Both the position numbers and the translations under genes were made by a program. 64,000 nucleotides of DNA. Origin: Euzebya pacifica (GTDB lineage Bacteria > Actinomycetota > Nitriliruptoria > Euzebyales > Euzebyaceae). Shown in pieces: positions 8,482 through 17,188 of this stretch (positions are counted from its first letter, which is position 1; each line of letters starts with the position of its first letter). A model generated the notes under the pieces. It was not told the origin of the DNA and searched no databases. It was given only the letters and a program-made list of their open reading frames with translations. Location: NCBI RefSeq assembly GCF_003344865.1, contig NZ_CP031166.1, positions 372,001-436,000 on the forward strand, given 5' to 3'.

Positions 8482-11412
8482 TCAGCAGGGCGGGAAGGCG
8501 CATCCGGTCGTGGTGGTGACCTGCTCGGAGTAGCCAGACGAGCTGTTGTTGCCACGGTCGATGGCGTAGGCGACCACCGTGTAGGTGTCGCCGGGTTGCA
8601 GCCCGGTGACCGTGGTCGAGTTGGTCCCTGTCACCGACCGTTCGGCGATTGTCTGTCCGGAGTCGTTGCGGATGATGACGAGTCGGTAGTGGTCCACGTC
8701 CGTGGATGGGGACTGCCCTGACACCCTGACGGTGAACCGGTCGGCGCTGATGCCGCTGAACGCAAGGTTCGTCGGTGGTGACGGCGGAGTGGTGTCGCCC
8801 GGGCTGGCGATGGCAGGGCCGATGTTGGCCGACCTGCGGTCGAACCCGTCGACGGTTTCGATGCGGTAGGAGTAGGTCTGGCCGTACACGGCGGTGGTGT
8901 CTGTGTAGGCAGTTCCGGTCACCCGCGCGAGAGAGGCGTTGTCGCGGTAGAGGATGTAGGCCCGCTGGTAGACCTCCGAGGCTGGTTGGCTGTGCTCCCA
9001 CTCGACCCTGATCCCGTCGTCGCCGGTGGAGTCGTCAGGGTCATCGACCAGGCCGATGGCGGTCAGGTTGTTGGGGGGCAGCAGGTCTCGGGCGTACACG
9101 TTGGCGCTGCCGGTCACTGCGGCGGTGTTGCCGGCCTTGTCGACTGCGGTGACAGTGATCGTGTAGGTCGGCACGTTGTCGAGTTGAAGCCTGACGAAGG
9201 CCGTTGTCGGGCCAACGGTCCGGGCAACGCCGTTGTAGCCGGAGGCCTGCGCCTCGATGACGTATTCAACGACGTCGTTGGACGACGAAAGGGTCCAGTT
9301 CAGGTTGGCCTCTCCCGGTCGTTCCGTCACTTGAAGGTTCGTTGGCGGCTCGGGGTCGATGGTGTCGATCTGTGACGCTGCGGACAGCCCGACCCAGCGG
9401 GAGAAGTTGCCGGCGGCGTCGTAGGCGCGGACCCGGTAGAAGTACTCGGTGCCCCAGCTGCCGGTGTCGTCAACGAAGCAGACGGGATAGTCTTCCTGCA
9501 CCGGGAACCCGGAGGTGTCGGGCGGACTGGCGACCTGCGAGGGGTCACACGCGTACGGTGGCTGTGAGCCTGGGATGTCGAACGTGGCGTCAACGGTGGC
9601 GTCGTCGAACTCCGAGAGGAGCCGCTGGACGGTGTAGCCGTCCAGATCGTTGGGGGCGAAGTCGCTGGGGTCCCAACCGATCGCGATGGCATCTTGGACG
9701 CCGCCGGCAAGGATCGACTCGGGCGGTTCGGGGCCGGTCTGGTCGGGTGCGGTCACCGGTCCGGCTTCAACCCAGGGGGAGGCCAACCCGTCAGCATCAA
9801 CCGCACGGATGCGGTAGCGGACCGGTTCGTTCTCCATCGGGTCGGTGTCGGTCCACTCCGTGGCGGCACCGGTGAGGGTGGCAACGGGATGCCATCCGGA
9901 TCGTGACGGGTTCGGCGCAACCGACATCCGCCAGATCTCGTAGCGTCGGACGTCGGAGGACACCGACTGCCTCCAGCGAAGCAGTGGATAGCCACCGGTG
10001 CCGATCTGGGCGCCGAAGGAGGTGGGTGGCGCCGGTGGTTCGTTGTCGGTCAGGACCGCCTCGATGGGCCCGGCAACACCGGAGGTTTCAACGCCACGAA
10101 CGGTCTGCACGGTGTACCGGTACGGCCTGCCCTGGACAAGAGGGCCGGGATCGACCCACGTCGTCGTGCTCGAGGGGACGGTAGCCACCTGGTTGCCATC
10201 CCGGACGATCCGGTAGGTGTCACCTGACTGGATGTCGCCAGGCTCATCCCAGGTGAGCCGAACCCGGTCGCTGCCCTCCTGCGCCCATGACAAGCCGGTC
10301 GGCCGTCCCGGCCCACCGGTGGCATCGGCGGTGGCCGACACCGCTGACGACGTGACCGACGACCGCTCGCCCCCTGCGGGGTCAACGGGATCTGGCCCAA
10401 CTGCGGTCAGCCAGTAACTGTAGGTCTCCCCCGGCTCGACACCGGTGTCGGTGTGGGACCCGCCCGGCTGCGCAACCCGTGCCACCTCGATGACGTTGGC
10501 AGCAACGCAGGTCGAGGGTGTGCAGGTTCCGTCGCCGCGCCACAGCACCGAATGGGTGACCCCGGCGCTGGCCGATGGGGTCCAACGCGCCTCGATGGAG
10601 GCCGGTGAGGCCAGCAGTTGCAGGCCTGATGGGGGCAGCAGCGCCGGAGGGGTCCCGGTGTAGGCCACCGATGGTTCGGATCGGTCGGACTCGCGGGCAG
10701 CCGTGAACGCCGAGACGGCGAACTCCACACCGGGACCCGACACGTCGACTGGTAGCCCCCCGTGGGTGTACTGATTGGTGCCCGAGACCCCTGACACGTT
10801 CCACACGTCGGTCGATCCGGCGTCCCGGTACCAGACCCTGTAGGACAACTGGCCGGAGTTGCCTGGGTCCCCCCAGGTGAGTTCGACCTGGTCATCTGTC
10901 ACCAGGCCTGACGGCTGTCCGGGAGGCACGAGTCCAGTTGCAGGCGCAGGAGGCGGGGAGGTCACGCCGGCAGGAATGACCGGAGCTCTGTTCGGGTGGT
11001 CACAATCCGCGTCGAAGATCGGGCCCTGGGCGCCGTCGTCGAGCACGATCAGCGTCCTGCAGACGAACCGTTCGTTGTCGACGTAGACCAACCGGTTCCA
11101 CATCGTTGACGGGTCAGCCCCGCTGTCACCGTTGAGGGCGTACAGATCAACGGTGCCGGGCAGATCAGCCGGAGCCTCCGCGATCGCCACATCGAGGTGG
11201 TCAGACGGGGAACCGGTGGCGGCCAACCTGATGGCGGTGTCTTCCACCGACCGCAGCGTGACGTCAATGGATCTCTCCTCGGTGCGGTCAACGAACACCC
11301 GGAACCCGGTTACAGCGATGGAGGCGATGATCGCACCGACAAGAATCGCCGCTGCGAGTTCAACGAGGGTGAACCCGCGACGCGCACGCGCGGGAGAAGC
11401 AAGCAGGACCAT
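8482..11412 (-). CDS. Large type IV prepilin-like protein with fibronectin-III repeats
   Basis: About 976 residues from ATG 11412. A type III signal ARARRG|FTLVELAAAILV gives mature Phe1 and Glu5, followed by the usual hydrophobic helix. Residues about 35-160 form a pilin-head module (SIDVTLRSVEDTA ...) shared with the pilins at 20824 and 27493. From about 170 onward roughly seven to eight fibronectin-III-like domains follow, each with PP/PT-N-L openings and Y-R-V strands. The last residues contain two Cys. The frame is open to 11505; 11412 is chosen because it gives a normal 13-residue leader, but no good ribosome-binding site is visible. It is likely a pilus-tip adhesin processed by the peptidase at 17189. 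Confidence 0.82.
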   Translation of the reverse strand: MVLLASPARARRGFTLVELAAAILVGAIIASIAVTGFRVFVDRTEERSIDVTLRSVEDTAIRLAATGSPSDHLDVAIAEAPADLPGTVDLYALNGDSGADPSTMWNRLVYVDNERFVCRTLIVLDDGAQGPIFDADCDHPNRAPVIPAGVTSPPPAPATGLVPPGQPSGLVTDDQVELTWGDPGNSGQLSYRVWYRDAGSTDVWNVSGVSGTNQYTHGGLPVDVSGPGVEFAVSAFTAARESDRSEPSVAYTGTPPALLPPSGLQLLASPASIEARWTPSASAGVTHSVLWRGDGTCTPSTCVAANVIEVARVAQPGGSHTDTGVEPGETYSYWLTAVGPDPVDPAGGERSSVTSSAVSATADATGGPGRPTGLSWAQEGSDRVRLTWDEPGDIQSGDTYRIVRDGNQVATVPSSTTTWVDPGPLVQGRPYRYTVQTVRGVETSGVAGPIEAVLTDNEPPAPPTSFGAQIGTGGYPLLRWRQSVSSDVRRYEIWRMSVAPNPSRSGWHPVATLTGAATEWTDTDPMENEPVRYRIRAVDADGLASPWVEAGPVTAPDQTGPEPPESILAGGVQDAIAIGWDPSDFAPNDLDGYTVQRLLSEFDDATVDATFDIPGSQPPYACDPSQVASPPDTSGFPVQEDYPVCFVDDTGSWGTEYFYRVRAYDAAGNFSRWVGLSAASQIDTIDPEPPTNLQVTERPGEANLNWTLSSSNDVVEYVIEAQASGYNGVARTVGPTTAFVRLQLDNVPTYTITVTAVDKAGNTAAVTGSANVYARDLLPPNNLTAIGLVDDPDDSTGDDGIRVEWEHSQPASEVYQRAYILYRDNASLARVTGTAYTDTTAVYGQTYSYRIETVDGFDRRSANIGPAIASPGDTTPPSPPTNLAFSGISADRFTVRVSGQSPSTDVDHYRLVIIRNDSGQTIAERSVTGTNSTTVTGLQPGDTYTVVAYAIDRGNNSSSGYSEQVTTTTGCAFPPC

Positions 11413-11475
11413 GGGCGTTACTGTCGGAGGCGACCCCGAAAACGTCACACCGCGAGTCCGTGCGCGGACCTCGTC

Positions 11476-11489
11476 TCGGCCGACCATGA
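11476..11489 (+). promoter_or_regulatory. CGACC-type promoter motif before 11496
   Basis: TCGGCCGACCATGA ends 6 nt before the ATG at 11496. It matches the window-wide consensus CCGGNCGACCRTNA in its core. Confidence 0.55.
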
Positions 11490-11495
11490 CCGCTG

Positions 11496-12428
11496 ATGAG
11501 TTCATCCGTGACCACCCCCGACCGGGATGACCCTGCCCACCCGGTGAACATCCCCCTCGTTGCCGGAGGCGCGCTCCTGCTGGCCGCGGCGGCGATCGTT
11601 GCCGTCATGATGCTCGCCGGCGGCGATGACGCGACAGGCGATCAGGCCGAGCCCGCTGGACCTGATACCCCGGCAGTCCTTCCTGCCGACCCACTGGCCG
11701 AGGACCTGTCGGCCTGGGCAGACGTCGACATCGACCTGTCAGAGGTCGTCATCGAGGCGTCGGGGGTGCCGGTCCTGCGGATCGGTGACGCAGCCGACGA
11801 CCTAACCCCCGCGGCCTTTGACGACCGCATCGATGACGACGGCACACTGGATGTCGACATCGGAGTCACCACCAGCGCCGTCGAGGATGGCCGGTTCGTC
11901 TCCTACTGGTCGCCGCCGTCGGCCATCGACCTGAACGACTCCGTTGACACCACCGACATCGCGACCCGCTATGCCCGAGCGGTCGCCGCAGCCGCAGGCG
12001 CCGACGTCGACCCCGTCACCGGCCCGCCGCGCCCGCGACTCACCAACCCCGACGGCGAATCCGTCCAGGTCGGATGGGACCTCGAAGTTGCCTACCGTTT
12101 CCTGCTGGATGACGGCCCCGATGCGTGGATCGAGTCGCTCGCCGGGTCGGTCACCATCGCGGGTGACGGCACAGTTGTCGCGTGGGATCTCCCCGTGCTG
12201 CCGGTCACGGCCGACACCATCCAGTTCGATCCCATCGGCGGCGACGAAGTCGCAGCGGCGATCAACGACGGGCAGGTGTTGGACGGTTCGTCGGTTCCGC
12301 CCTCAGGCACCTTCCGGCCGCGCCACGCGTCGCTGGCCACCGACAACGGCACCGACTGGCGCTGGCGGGTCGCCACCACCGACCAGCCCGGAGCCGAACT
12401 CGTCATCGTGGCCGCAAGGGAGTCCTGA
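11496..12428 (+). CDS. Membrane-anchored hypothetical protein paired with a prepilin
   Basis: 310 residues. There is a short cytoplasmic N-terminus, one membrane helix (about residues 22-43, LVAGGALLLAAAAIVAVMML), then an acidic extracytoplasmic region of about 260 residues with repeated Asp-rich segments. No family was recognised. The stop overlaps the start of the next prepilin (TGATG), so the two are coupled and may form a complex. Its start region overlaps that of the divergent prepilin gene. Confidence 0.75.
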   Translation: MSSSVTTPDRDDPAHPVNIPLVAGGALLLAAAAIVAVMMLAGGDDATGDQAEPAGPDTPAVLPADPLAEDLSAWADVDIDLSEVVIEASGVPVLRIGDAADDLTPAAFDDRIDDDGTLDVDIGVTTSAVEDGRFVSYWSPPSAIDLNDSVDTTDIATRYARAVAAAAGADVDPVTGPPRPRLTNPDGESVQVGWDLEVAYRFLLDDGPDAWIESLAGSVTIAGDGTVVAWDLPVLPVTADTIQFDPIGGDEVAAAINDGQVLDGSSVPPSGTFRPRHASLATDNGTDWRWRVATTDQPGAELVIVAARES

Positions 12429-13702
12429 TGCAGACGCTCCCCCGTCGCGCCACCCGCGGCTTCACCCTCGTCGAGATCGCCGGGGTGCTGGCCATCATCG
12501 GTGTGCTCACCACAATCGCCGTCCTCGGAGGACGCCTGTTCACCGAGCGCTCCCGCGAGGGCGCGATGATGTCGGAGCTCGACAACATCTGGGAGGAGTC
12601 CCGCAGCCTCGCCAACGCCCAGGAGGTCGGGGTCCGGGCAGCCCTGCAAGCCGTCGTCTCCGCCGCGAACAGGCGGTCGGGGTACACCGTGGAACCAGTT
12701 GCGCTCGACCCGTCAGGTGACTACCTACCGATCACCGACCGCTCCGGCACCCATGTTCGAATCACCCTGCCGTCCGTCGACGGCCTGCCATGCGCCGTCA
12801 TGGCAGTGGCACCCGACCCGACCGTGGAGCAGTCGGCCGTCGGGCCGTGCGACGGGCCGGTCAACGAAGCCATCAGGCGACTCCGCCCCGGAGGATGGTG
12901 GCCATTCGACGACACCATCGGCGCCACGACCCTCGCGGCCGAGTTCGGTGGCCCCGCCAACCCCGCCGGCACCCTGGCGCAAGGCCCCGCAGCCGCCGGC
13001 GACTACGACGCCGACCTGCCCCCCGGCCCCACTCCAGACGGATTCACCGGCATCAACGTGCCCTCGGCCATCCGCACCGGCGAAGGTGCCCTGGACCTGT
13101 CGGCCGCTGCCGTGTCCACCATCGACGACGCCGGCTACACAAACCCAACCGACGGGCTGACGGTGGCCGCGTTCGTCCGCTACCCCTCGGGTGACCCGGG
13201 TACCGGTACGGCAATGCAGATCGGTGATGGCACCGACACCCTCGTCACGCTCGGGTTCACCACCGATGTGCCTGTGTGCACCTTGGGCGACCCCTCGGGA
13301 CCCGACTTCACTCAAGCGGTCCCACGCGACGCGTCCAGCCCCACCGGCAGGACCTGGGACAACCTGCTGGACGAACCCGCCGACTGGCACCTGTTCGCCT
13401 GCCGGTACAACCCCGATGACGTCACCGTTTCGGTCGTGATCGACGGAGTCGAAGTCGCCCGGTCCCCGCGGCCCGACCGTTCGGCAACGCTGGAGGAGTT
13501 CGCGCCCGCCTGGTGGTCCGGTGGCCAGATCGTCCCACCGTTGCCCGTGACGGTCTACCCGGCAGGTGGGCCCTTGGGCTCGGCCGCCGGTTTCTACGAC
13601 GAACCCGTCGTTTATGGTGCCGCGTTGGCCGATGGGTCCTTGGCGTCGCTGTACGCGCTCACCCGCATCCCCGACTGCCCCATCGACACCGGTTGCCCCT
13701 GA
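12428..13702 (+). CDS. Prepilin-like protein with LamG/concanavalin-like domain
   Basis: 424 residues. The leader MQTLPRRATRG|FTLVEIAGVL is a canonical type III signal with Glu5. A pilin head extends to about residue 150. From about 155 (GGWWPFDDT) to the end lies a LamG/pentraxin-like beta-sandwich, recognisable from WPFDD near its start and DWHLFACRYNP ... VVIDGVEVA near residues 315-345. These domains usually bind carbohydrate or surface ligands, so this is a candidate adhesive minor pilin. Upstream in-frame sequence overlaps the previous gene and is not used. Confidence 0.85.
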   Translation: MQTLPRRATRGFTLVEIAGVLAIIGVLTTIAVLGGRLFTERSREGAMMSELDNIWEESRSLANAQEVGVRAALQAVVSAANRRSGYTVEPVALDPSGDYLPITDRSGTHVRITLPSVDGLPCAVMAVAPDPTVEQSAVGPCDGPVNEAIRRLRPGGWWPFDDTIGATTLAAEFGGPANPAGTLAQGPAAAGDYDADLPPGPTPDGFTGINVPSAIRTGEGALDLSAAAVSTIDDAGYTNPTDGLTVAAFVRYPSGDPGTGTAMQIGDGTDTLVTLGFTTDVPVCTLGDPSGPDFTQAVPRDASSPTGRTWDNLLDEPADWHLFACRYNPDDVTVSVVIDGVEVARSPRPDRSATLEEFAPAWWSGGQIVPPLPVTVYPAGGPLGSAAGFYDEPVVYGAALADGSLASLYALTRIPDCPIDTGCP

Positions 13703-13710
13703 GCATGCGG

Positions 13711-13734
13711 AAGGCCGCCCCGACGGGCGGCCTT
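13711..13734. terminator. Bidirectional hairpin terminator
   Basis: AAGGCCGCCC-CGAC-GGGCGGCCTT, a perfect 10-bp stem with a 4-nt loop, lies between the convergent LamG prepilin and WhiB-like genes. Flanking A/T content is limited. Confidence 0.85.
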
Positions 13735-13755
13735 GAACGACAGATCCAGCTGGGG

Positions 13756-14103
13756 TCAGGCCAACGCGTCAACCGGACGGCCCGGCCGGTTCAGCTTGTC
13801 CATCGCCTCGATCGGCACCTCGCCGTCACGGACGAGCTGGCTGACGGCAGCCTCGGCCGTGCGGAGGCGCCGGCGCGCCGCGGGAGACATGCCCCCGAAG
13901 TAGCCGAACTCGCTGCCCTCGTCGTACGCAGTGATCAGGCAGTCGACGCGGACGGGGCACAACCGACAGGTCAGCGTCGCGGCTGCCGACAGGCGCGGCC
14001 CGCCGAACCCCACCAGTTCACGGGCCACGGCCGGTGAGGTGACGCACTCAGCATCGTTGATCCAGTTGTTGCTGGTTGTCGCTATGACGGAGAGATCGGA
14101 CAT
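13756..14103 (-). CDS. WhiB-family iron-sulfur regulator
   Basis: 115 residues from ATG 14103. Four Cys are spaced C20-x25-C46xxC49-x5-C55, the WhiB pattern for a [4Fe-4S] cluster. Then comes EFGYFGGMSPAARRRLR, a variant of the G(V/I)WGG turn with its basic helix. WhiB proteins bind sigma region 4 and tune transcription. Here Gly-Val-Trp is replaced by Gly-Tyr-Phe, and the first Cys spacing is long. A longer start at 14142 is possible. Lying among prepilin genes, it is a candidate regulator of them. Confidence 0.85.
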   Translation of the reverse strand: MSDLSVIATTSNNWINDAECVTSPAVARELVGFGGPRLSAAATLTCRLCPVRVDCLITAYDEGSEFGYFGGMSPAARRRLRTAEAAVSQLVRDGEVPIEAMDKLNRPGRPVDALA

Positions 14104-14228
14104 GGTGTGCTCACGGGCTCGGGGGCGTTCCGTCATCCACATTCCGTGCGCCGCTCTCCTACCGGGCGGTCAGCCGGTCCTCCCGTTGCCCCGCAACGTC
14201 CCCGGGTCCACTGCGGTGGACACTCGCA

Positions 14229-14525
14229 TCAACGAACCCCGACGCTCGGATGTCCAGCCGCCCACTTCTTCGCGGTGGGCGTCCTCACCCGCCATTGCAG
14301 GTCCAACGGCGACACCGTCCACAGGTTGCCGTCCTCGTCCCTGACCATCTGCTTCTGCAGGTCGCTGTACAACTCCTTCAGCAGGTCCAGGGTCCGGTCC
14401 TGCTGCGGGGTGTTGAGCCACCGCAGACGGATCTGCTTCACGCGCTTGACCAGTCGGGTGTACTCCAACGGCAACCGCTCGGCGTCGAGGTCAACGTTGG
14501 TGCCGAGGAAAGTCATGTCTGCCAT
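14229..14525 (-). CDS. Small basic hypothetical protein
   Basis: 98 residues. The start at 14525 is fixed by a strong AGGAAGG about 9 nt upstream. It has a helical basic middle (YTRLVKRVKQIRLRWLN) and a C-terminal LWTVSPLDLQWRVRTP. No family was recognised. A promoter motif at 14567-14580 gives it its own start site, with a leader of about 35-40 nt. Confidence 0.65.
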   Translation of the reverse strand: MADMTFLGTNVDLDAERLPLEYTRLVKRVKQIRLRWLNTPQQDRTLDLLKELYSDLQKQMVRDEDGNLWTVSPLDLQWRVRTPTAKKWAAGHPSVGVR

Positions 14526-14566
14526 CGGGGTGGCCTTCCTAGGTCCGAAGGGAACGGGGGTGTTCG

Positions 14567-14580
14567 TTATGGTCGTCCGG
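14567..14580 (-). promoter_or_regulatory. CGACC-type promoter motif for 14525 gene
   Basis: Minus-strand CCGGACGACCATAA lies 41 nt upstream of ATG 14525. It has the same form as the motifs at 55795 and 58248. In this case a normal ribosome-binding site follows in the leader. Confidence 0.55.
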
Positions 14581-14600
14581 ATCGACACTGCTGTCGCCGG

Positions 14601-14930
14601 TCAGCAGTCGACGGGCTCAACCGTTCCGGCTGCTGGGGCCTGGTCTCCGTCGAGCAACCATCCGGCGGGGAACGCCACCTCCACGGCGTAGCAGGTTCCC
14701 GACGGCCCCTGCGCCGTGAGGGTCGCCACCGCCACATCGTCTCCGGACGGGGCCGTGGCGTGGACGTCGATACCGGCCGGCAGATCCCTGCCCGCCACTC
14801 CCGGATCAGTAACGATGCTCTCGGCGGCTTGCACCAGTTCGCTGCGAACGAGCGCGTCGCGGTCGGTGGCCTCGCCGCAGCCAGCGGAAGCCAAGCCCAA
14901 CAGGACCAGGGCGGCGCACAGGCGACTCAT
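14601..14930 (-). CDS. Small putative lipoprotein
   Basis: 109 residues from ATG 14930, which overlaps the stop of the upstream gene (ATGA). The signal MSRLCAALVLLGLASAGC ends in a lipobox with Cys18. The mature part has one Cys pair (CYAVE ... VDC) that may form a disulfide. It lies downstream of a prepilin in one operon, so a pilus-assembly or periplasmic accessory role is possible. Confidence 0.7.
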   Translation of the reverse strand: MSRLCAALVLLGLASAGCGEATDRDALVRSELVQAAESIVTDPGVAGRDLPAGIDVHATAPSGDDVAVATLTAQGPSGTCYAVEVAFPAGWLLDGDQAPAAGTVEPVDC

Positions 14931-15199
14931 CGGATACGGGCCCATGGTGTGTCGAGGTGTCGCAACACCCCGCGTTCGGCAAGGAGCTCGAGGCAGCGTT
15001 CCCTGTTGGGGTCGAGGTCGGCGTCAACAAGACGTTGGGCCGCCTGTTCCATCAAGACGTCGAACATCTTCGCGGTGACTTCTTCCGGGTCGGCGTCGGG
15101 ATGGTGGGCCGACACCGCTGCCCTGAGCATGCCAAGGCGCTGCCGCAGGTCAGCTTCAACGAGCTCTGCTGCGTCTGCAGGGACCACGTCCGCTGTCAT
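14927..15199 (-). CDS. Small acidic helical hypothetical protein
   Basis: 90 residues from ATG 15199 (MTADVVPADAAELVEADL), 15 nt after the prepilin stop. It is helical and acidic without a signal peptide. No family was recognised. It sits between a prepilin and a coupled lipoprotein. Confidence 0.6.
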   Translation of the reverse strand: MTADVVPADAAELVEADLRQRLGMLRAAVSAHHPDADPEEVTAKMFDVLMEQAAQRLVDADLDPNRERCLELLAERGVLRHLDTPWARIR

Positions 15200-15213
15200 T
15201 CCCAGGTAGCCGC

Positions 15214-15690
15214 TCACAGCGGCAGCCTCGACTCGGGCACAGTTCGTTCCGATCCACTGGGAAGCGCTGAGGAACCGGAGCAGGAGACGTTGTCGCCGAC
15301 GGTCCGTTCGGTCACCGACGCGCCGTCCAACGGGGAGGTGATGGTCCGGAGAACGCACTCGGAGCCGTTGCCGGCGGCCAGGCCAATGGCCCCGTCGGTG
15401 GACATGGCCAGTGAGACGACGCCGGACCGGTCTGACGGTCCAGCGGAAACCTGGGGCCCGTCAGGAAGGTCAAGGTCGGCGGGCCAGTCGGTATACGTCC
15501 CGTAGCGGTCTGCGAAGTCGAACTGGGCTGCGGCGACGGAGGAAACCGATTGGTCGGCCAACGTCAGTTCGTTGGATTCGCGGGCCCGGTTGACCGCCAC
15601 GATCGCGACTGCGGCGAGGATGCCGACGACAACAACGATCGCGGCGAGCTCAACCAGTGTGAACCCGCGCGTTCTATCCGATCGACCCAT
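15214..15690 (-). CDS. Type IV prepilin-like protein
   Basis: 158 residues. The leader MGRSDRTRG|FTLVELAAIVVV is a short canonical type III signal with Glu5. A small globular head follows with two Cys (ECVLRTI ... NVSCSG) that could make the C-terminal disulfide loop. Its size is typical of a minor pilin. It starts 5 nt after the conserved promoter motif and heads a four-gene set with two small proteins and a lipoprotein. Confidence 0.88.
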   Translation of the reverse strand: MGRSDRTRGFTLVELAAIVVVVGILAAVAIVAVNRARESNELTLADQSVSSVAAAQFDFADRYGTYTDWPADLDLPDGPQVSAGPSDRSGVVSLAMSTDGAIGLAAGNGSECVLRTITSPLDGASVTERTVGDNVSCSGSSALPSGSERTVPESRLPL

Positions 15691-15695
15691 GCCGT

Positions 15696-15709
15696 TGATG
15701 GTCGACCGG
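15696..15709 (-). promoter_or_regulatory. CGACC-type promoter motif before prepilin 15690
   Basis: Minus-strand CCGGTCGACCATCA, an exact consensus copy, ends 5 nt before ATG 15690. This implies a leaderless or near-leaderless mRNA if it is a -10 region. Confidence 0.6.
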
Positions 15710-15747
15710 GACCCTTGTCGGGGCAGTCGACGCGGCGGCCGCCCGGG

Positions 15748-15969
15748 TCAGGCGGCGGCCAACGCCAGACTGCGCGCGAGCTCCATCCAGGCCGCTGCGG
15801 TCGTGTCGTCGTGCGGGTGGAAGCCGACCAGGCCGCCTTCCCGGTCAAGCACCATCCATGGCATCCGGCCGTCGGTGTCGATGACGATGAGGTTGTCGTC
15901 GAAGTCGACGACACGCAGGACGTCGTCATCAATCCGTGCGTCAGCAACAGGGGTGGTCTGGGTGTACAT
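15748..15969 (-). CDS. Small hypothetical protein
   Basis: 73 residues from ATG 15969, with AGGAG 10 nt upstream. The sequence LRVVDFDDNLIVIDTDGRMP suggests a small beta-meander. No family was recognised. The 255 bp upstream, to the M23 gene, hold no gene that I can support. Confidence 0.6.
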   Translation of the reverse strand: MYTQTTPVADARIDDDVLRVVDFDDNLIVIDTDGRMPWMVLDREGGLVGFHPHDDTTAAAWMELARSLALAAA

Positions 15970-16224
15970 CGTGTCGGTGCTCCTGATCGGCCGCTTCACC
16001 GGTCACCATTGGCGGAGGGCTGCCCGGGTGCGGGTTGCGCATGCGGCCGGTCAGTCCACCCGGTTCGACGGAACCAGGGAGCCCGAGGGTGTGACAGCCG
16101 TTCGGAACCGGAGATTTGGTCGCGTTGGCCTTCGCCCACCGCCTCGCGTCGGGACAGCACCCCCGGCGGCACCCACACAACTCGAATCCGGCCCCGACGG
16201 TGGGACGGACGGTCTTGAGCCGCC

Positions 16225-17181
16225 CTATCCCTGCTGGATCGCGGTGGAGAAGTTGCCTTGGCAGGCGGCAACCATGAACTCGTACAGGGGGGCTGCCGGG
16301 CTGGAGGGCCCACCAGGGTGGCGTTGCGCGTGCAAGTGGGGGGGCGTGTATCTGGCGTTGCCGGTGTTCCCCGTCGCCCCGAGCACCTGCCCGGCGACCA
16401 CCCTCTGCCCTGGCACCACACCGGGCGCGACGGCCGACAGGTGGGTGAGGTACCAGTAGATTCCGTCGTCATCGACCATGCGGACGGTGATGCCGCCCAG
16501 GCCGGTATCGGTGTAGGTGATCCGGTTGGTGACGCCGTCGCGCGGGGCCAACAGGGGCGTGCCGATGCTGGCGAACATGTCCAGACCCTTGTGGGTCCGT
16601 CCTCCCGACCGCGGGAACCCCCAGTCGTTGATGAACCGGACGGGGCCACCGACGGGGCAGACGTACCCGCCGCCTTGCGACAGGCCCGTGCCGATCCCGA
16701 CCGTGTCGCCGGTCGCGGGGTTGGCGAACGCGAGAGGGTCGGCGTCCAGCGGCGCGGTCAGCAGCGTCTCGGGGACCGGGGGTGCATCGGTGGTCCCGCC
16801 GGCGATGTCGAACCACGTGGCGGCTTGATCCAGTGCGTCGGGCACGGCCGCTGCGGCCGCGCTCTGCAACTCCACGGTGGCCACGTACAGGTCGATGTCG
16901 AGCTGGGCGGCCCGCTGCTCGTAGTGGTCGGCGACCAACGGTTCGGTGACGTCGGCGGTGCCGGGCAGCAGGCTGTCGAGCGCTGCGATGCGGCTCATGG
17001 CGTGACGGTGGTCCAACGTCAACGCCTGCGACCGCTCGAGCAGTTCGGCAACGGTCAGGTCGCTGCCTGACGGCCCGAGGCCGGATGCCCCACCGTCGGT
17101 GTGGTCGTCGTCCGCGGTCGCCGGCAACCCGGCGAACACGACGACCAGGGCGATGGCTGCGATGGCGAGGGTTCGGGTCAT
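16225..17181 (-). CDS. Secreted M23-family (LytM) peptidase
   Basis: 318 residues. A signal peptide (MTRTLAIAAIALVVVFAG ... ATADD) is followed by a helical region (40-130) and an M23 domain (about 175-310). Metal ligands are visible as THKGLD (His197, Asp201) and HLH (282-284), with YWYLTHLS near 247 supplying the catalytic His region. These enzymes cleave peptidoglycan cross-bridges. The start is 7 nt after the stop of the prepilin peptidase, so the two are cotranscribed. The enzyme may open the wall for the pilus, which is inference. All key residues seem present. Confidence 0.87.
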   Translation of the reverse strand: MTRTLAIAAIALVVVFAGLPATADDDHTDGGASGLGPSGSDLTVAELLERSQALTLDHRHAMSRIAALDSLLPGTADVTEPLVADHYEQRAAQLDIDLYVATVELQSAAAAAVPDALDQAATWFDIAGGTTDAPPVPETLLTAPLDADPLAFANPATGDTVGIGTGLSQGGGYVCPVGGPVRFINDWGFPRSGGRTHKGLDMFASIGTPLLAPRDGVTNRITYTDTGLGGITVRMVDDDGIYWYLTHLSAVAPGVVPGQRVVAGQVLGATGNTGNARYTPPHLHAQRHPGGPSSPAAPLYEFMVAACQGNFSTAIQQG

Positions 17182-17188
17182 CTGGGGC

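Noticed and set aside
16000-16224. GGATTCGAGT on the minus strand, like a tRNA T-loop
   Set aside because: The flanking bases do not pair as a T-stem and no acceptor or anticodon arm can be built.
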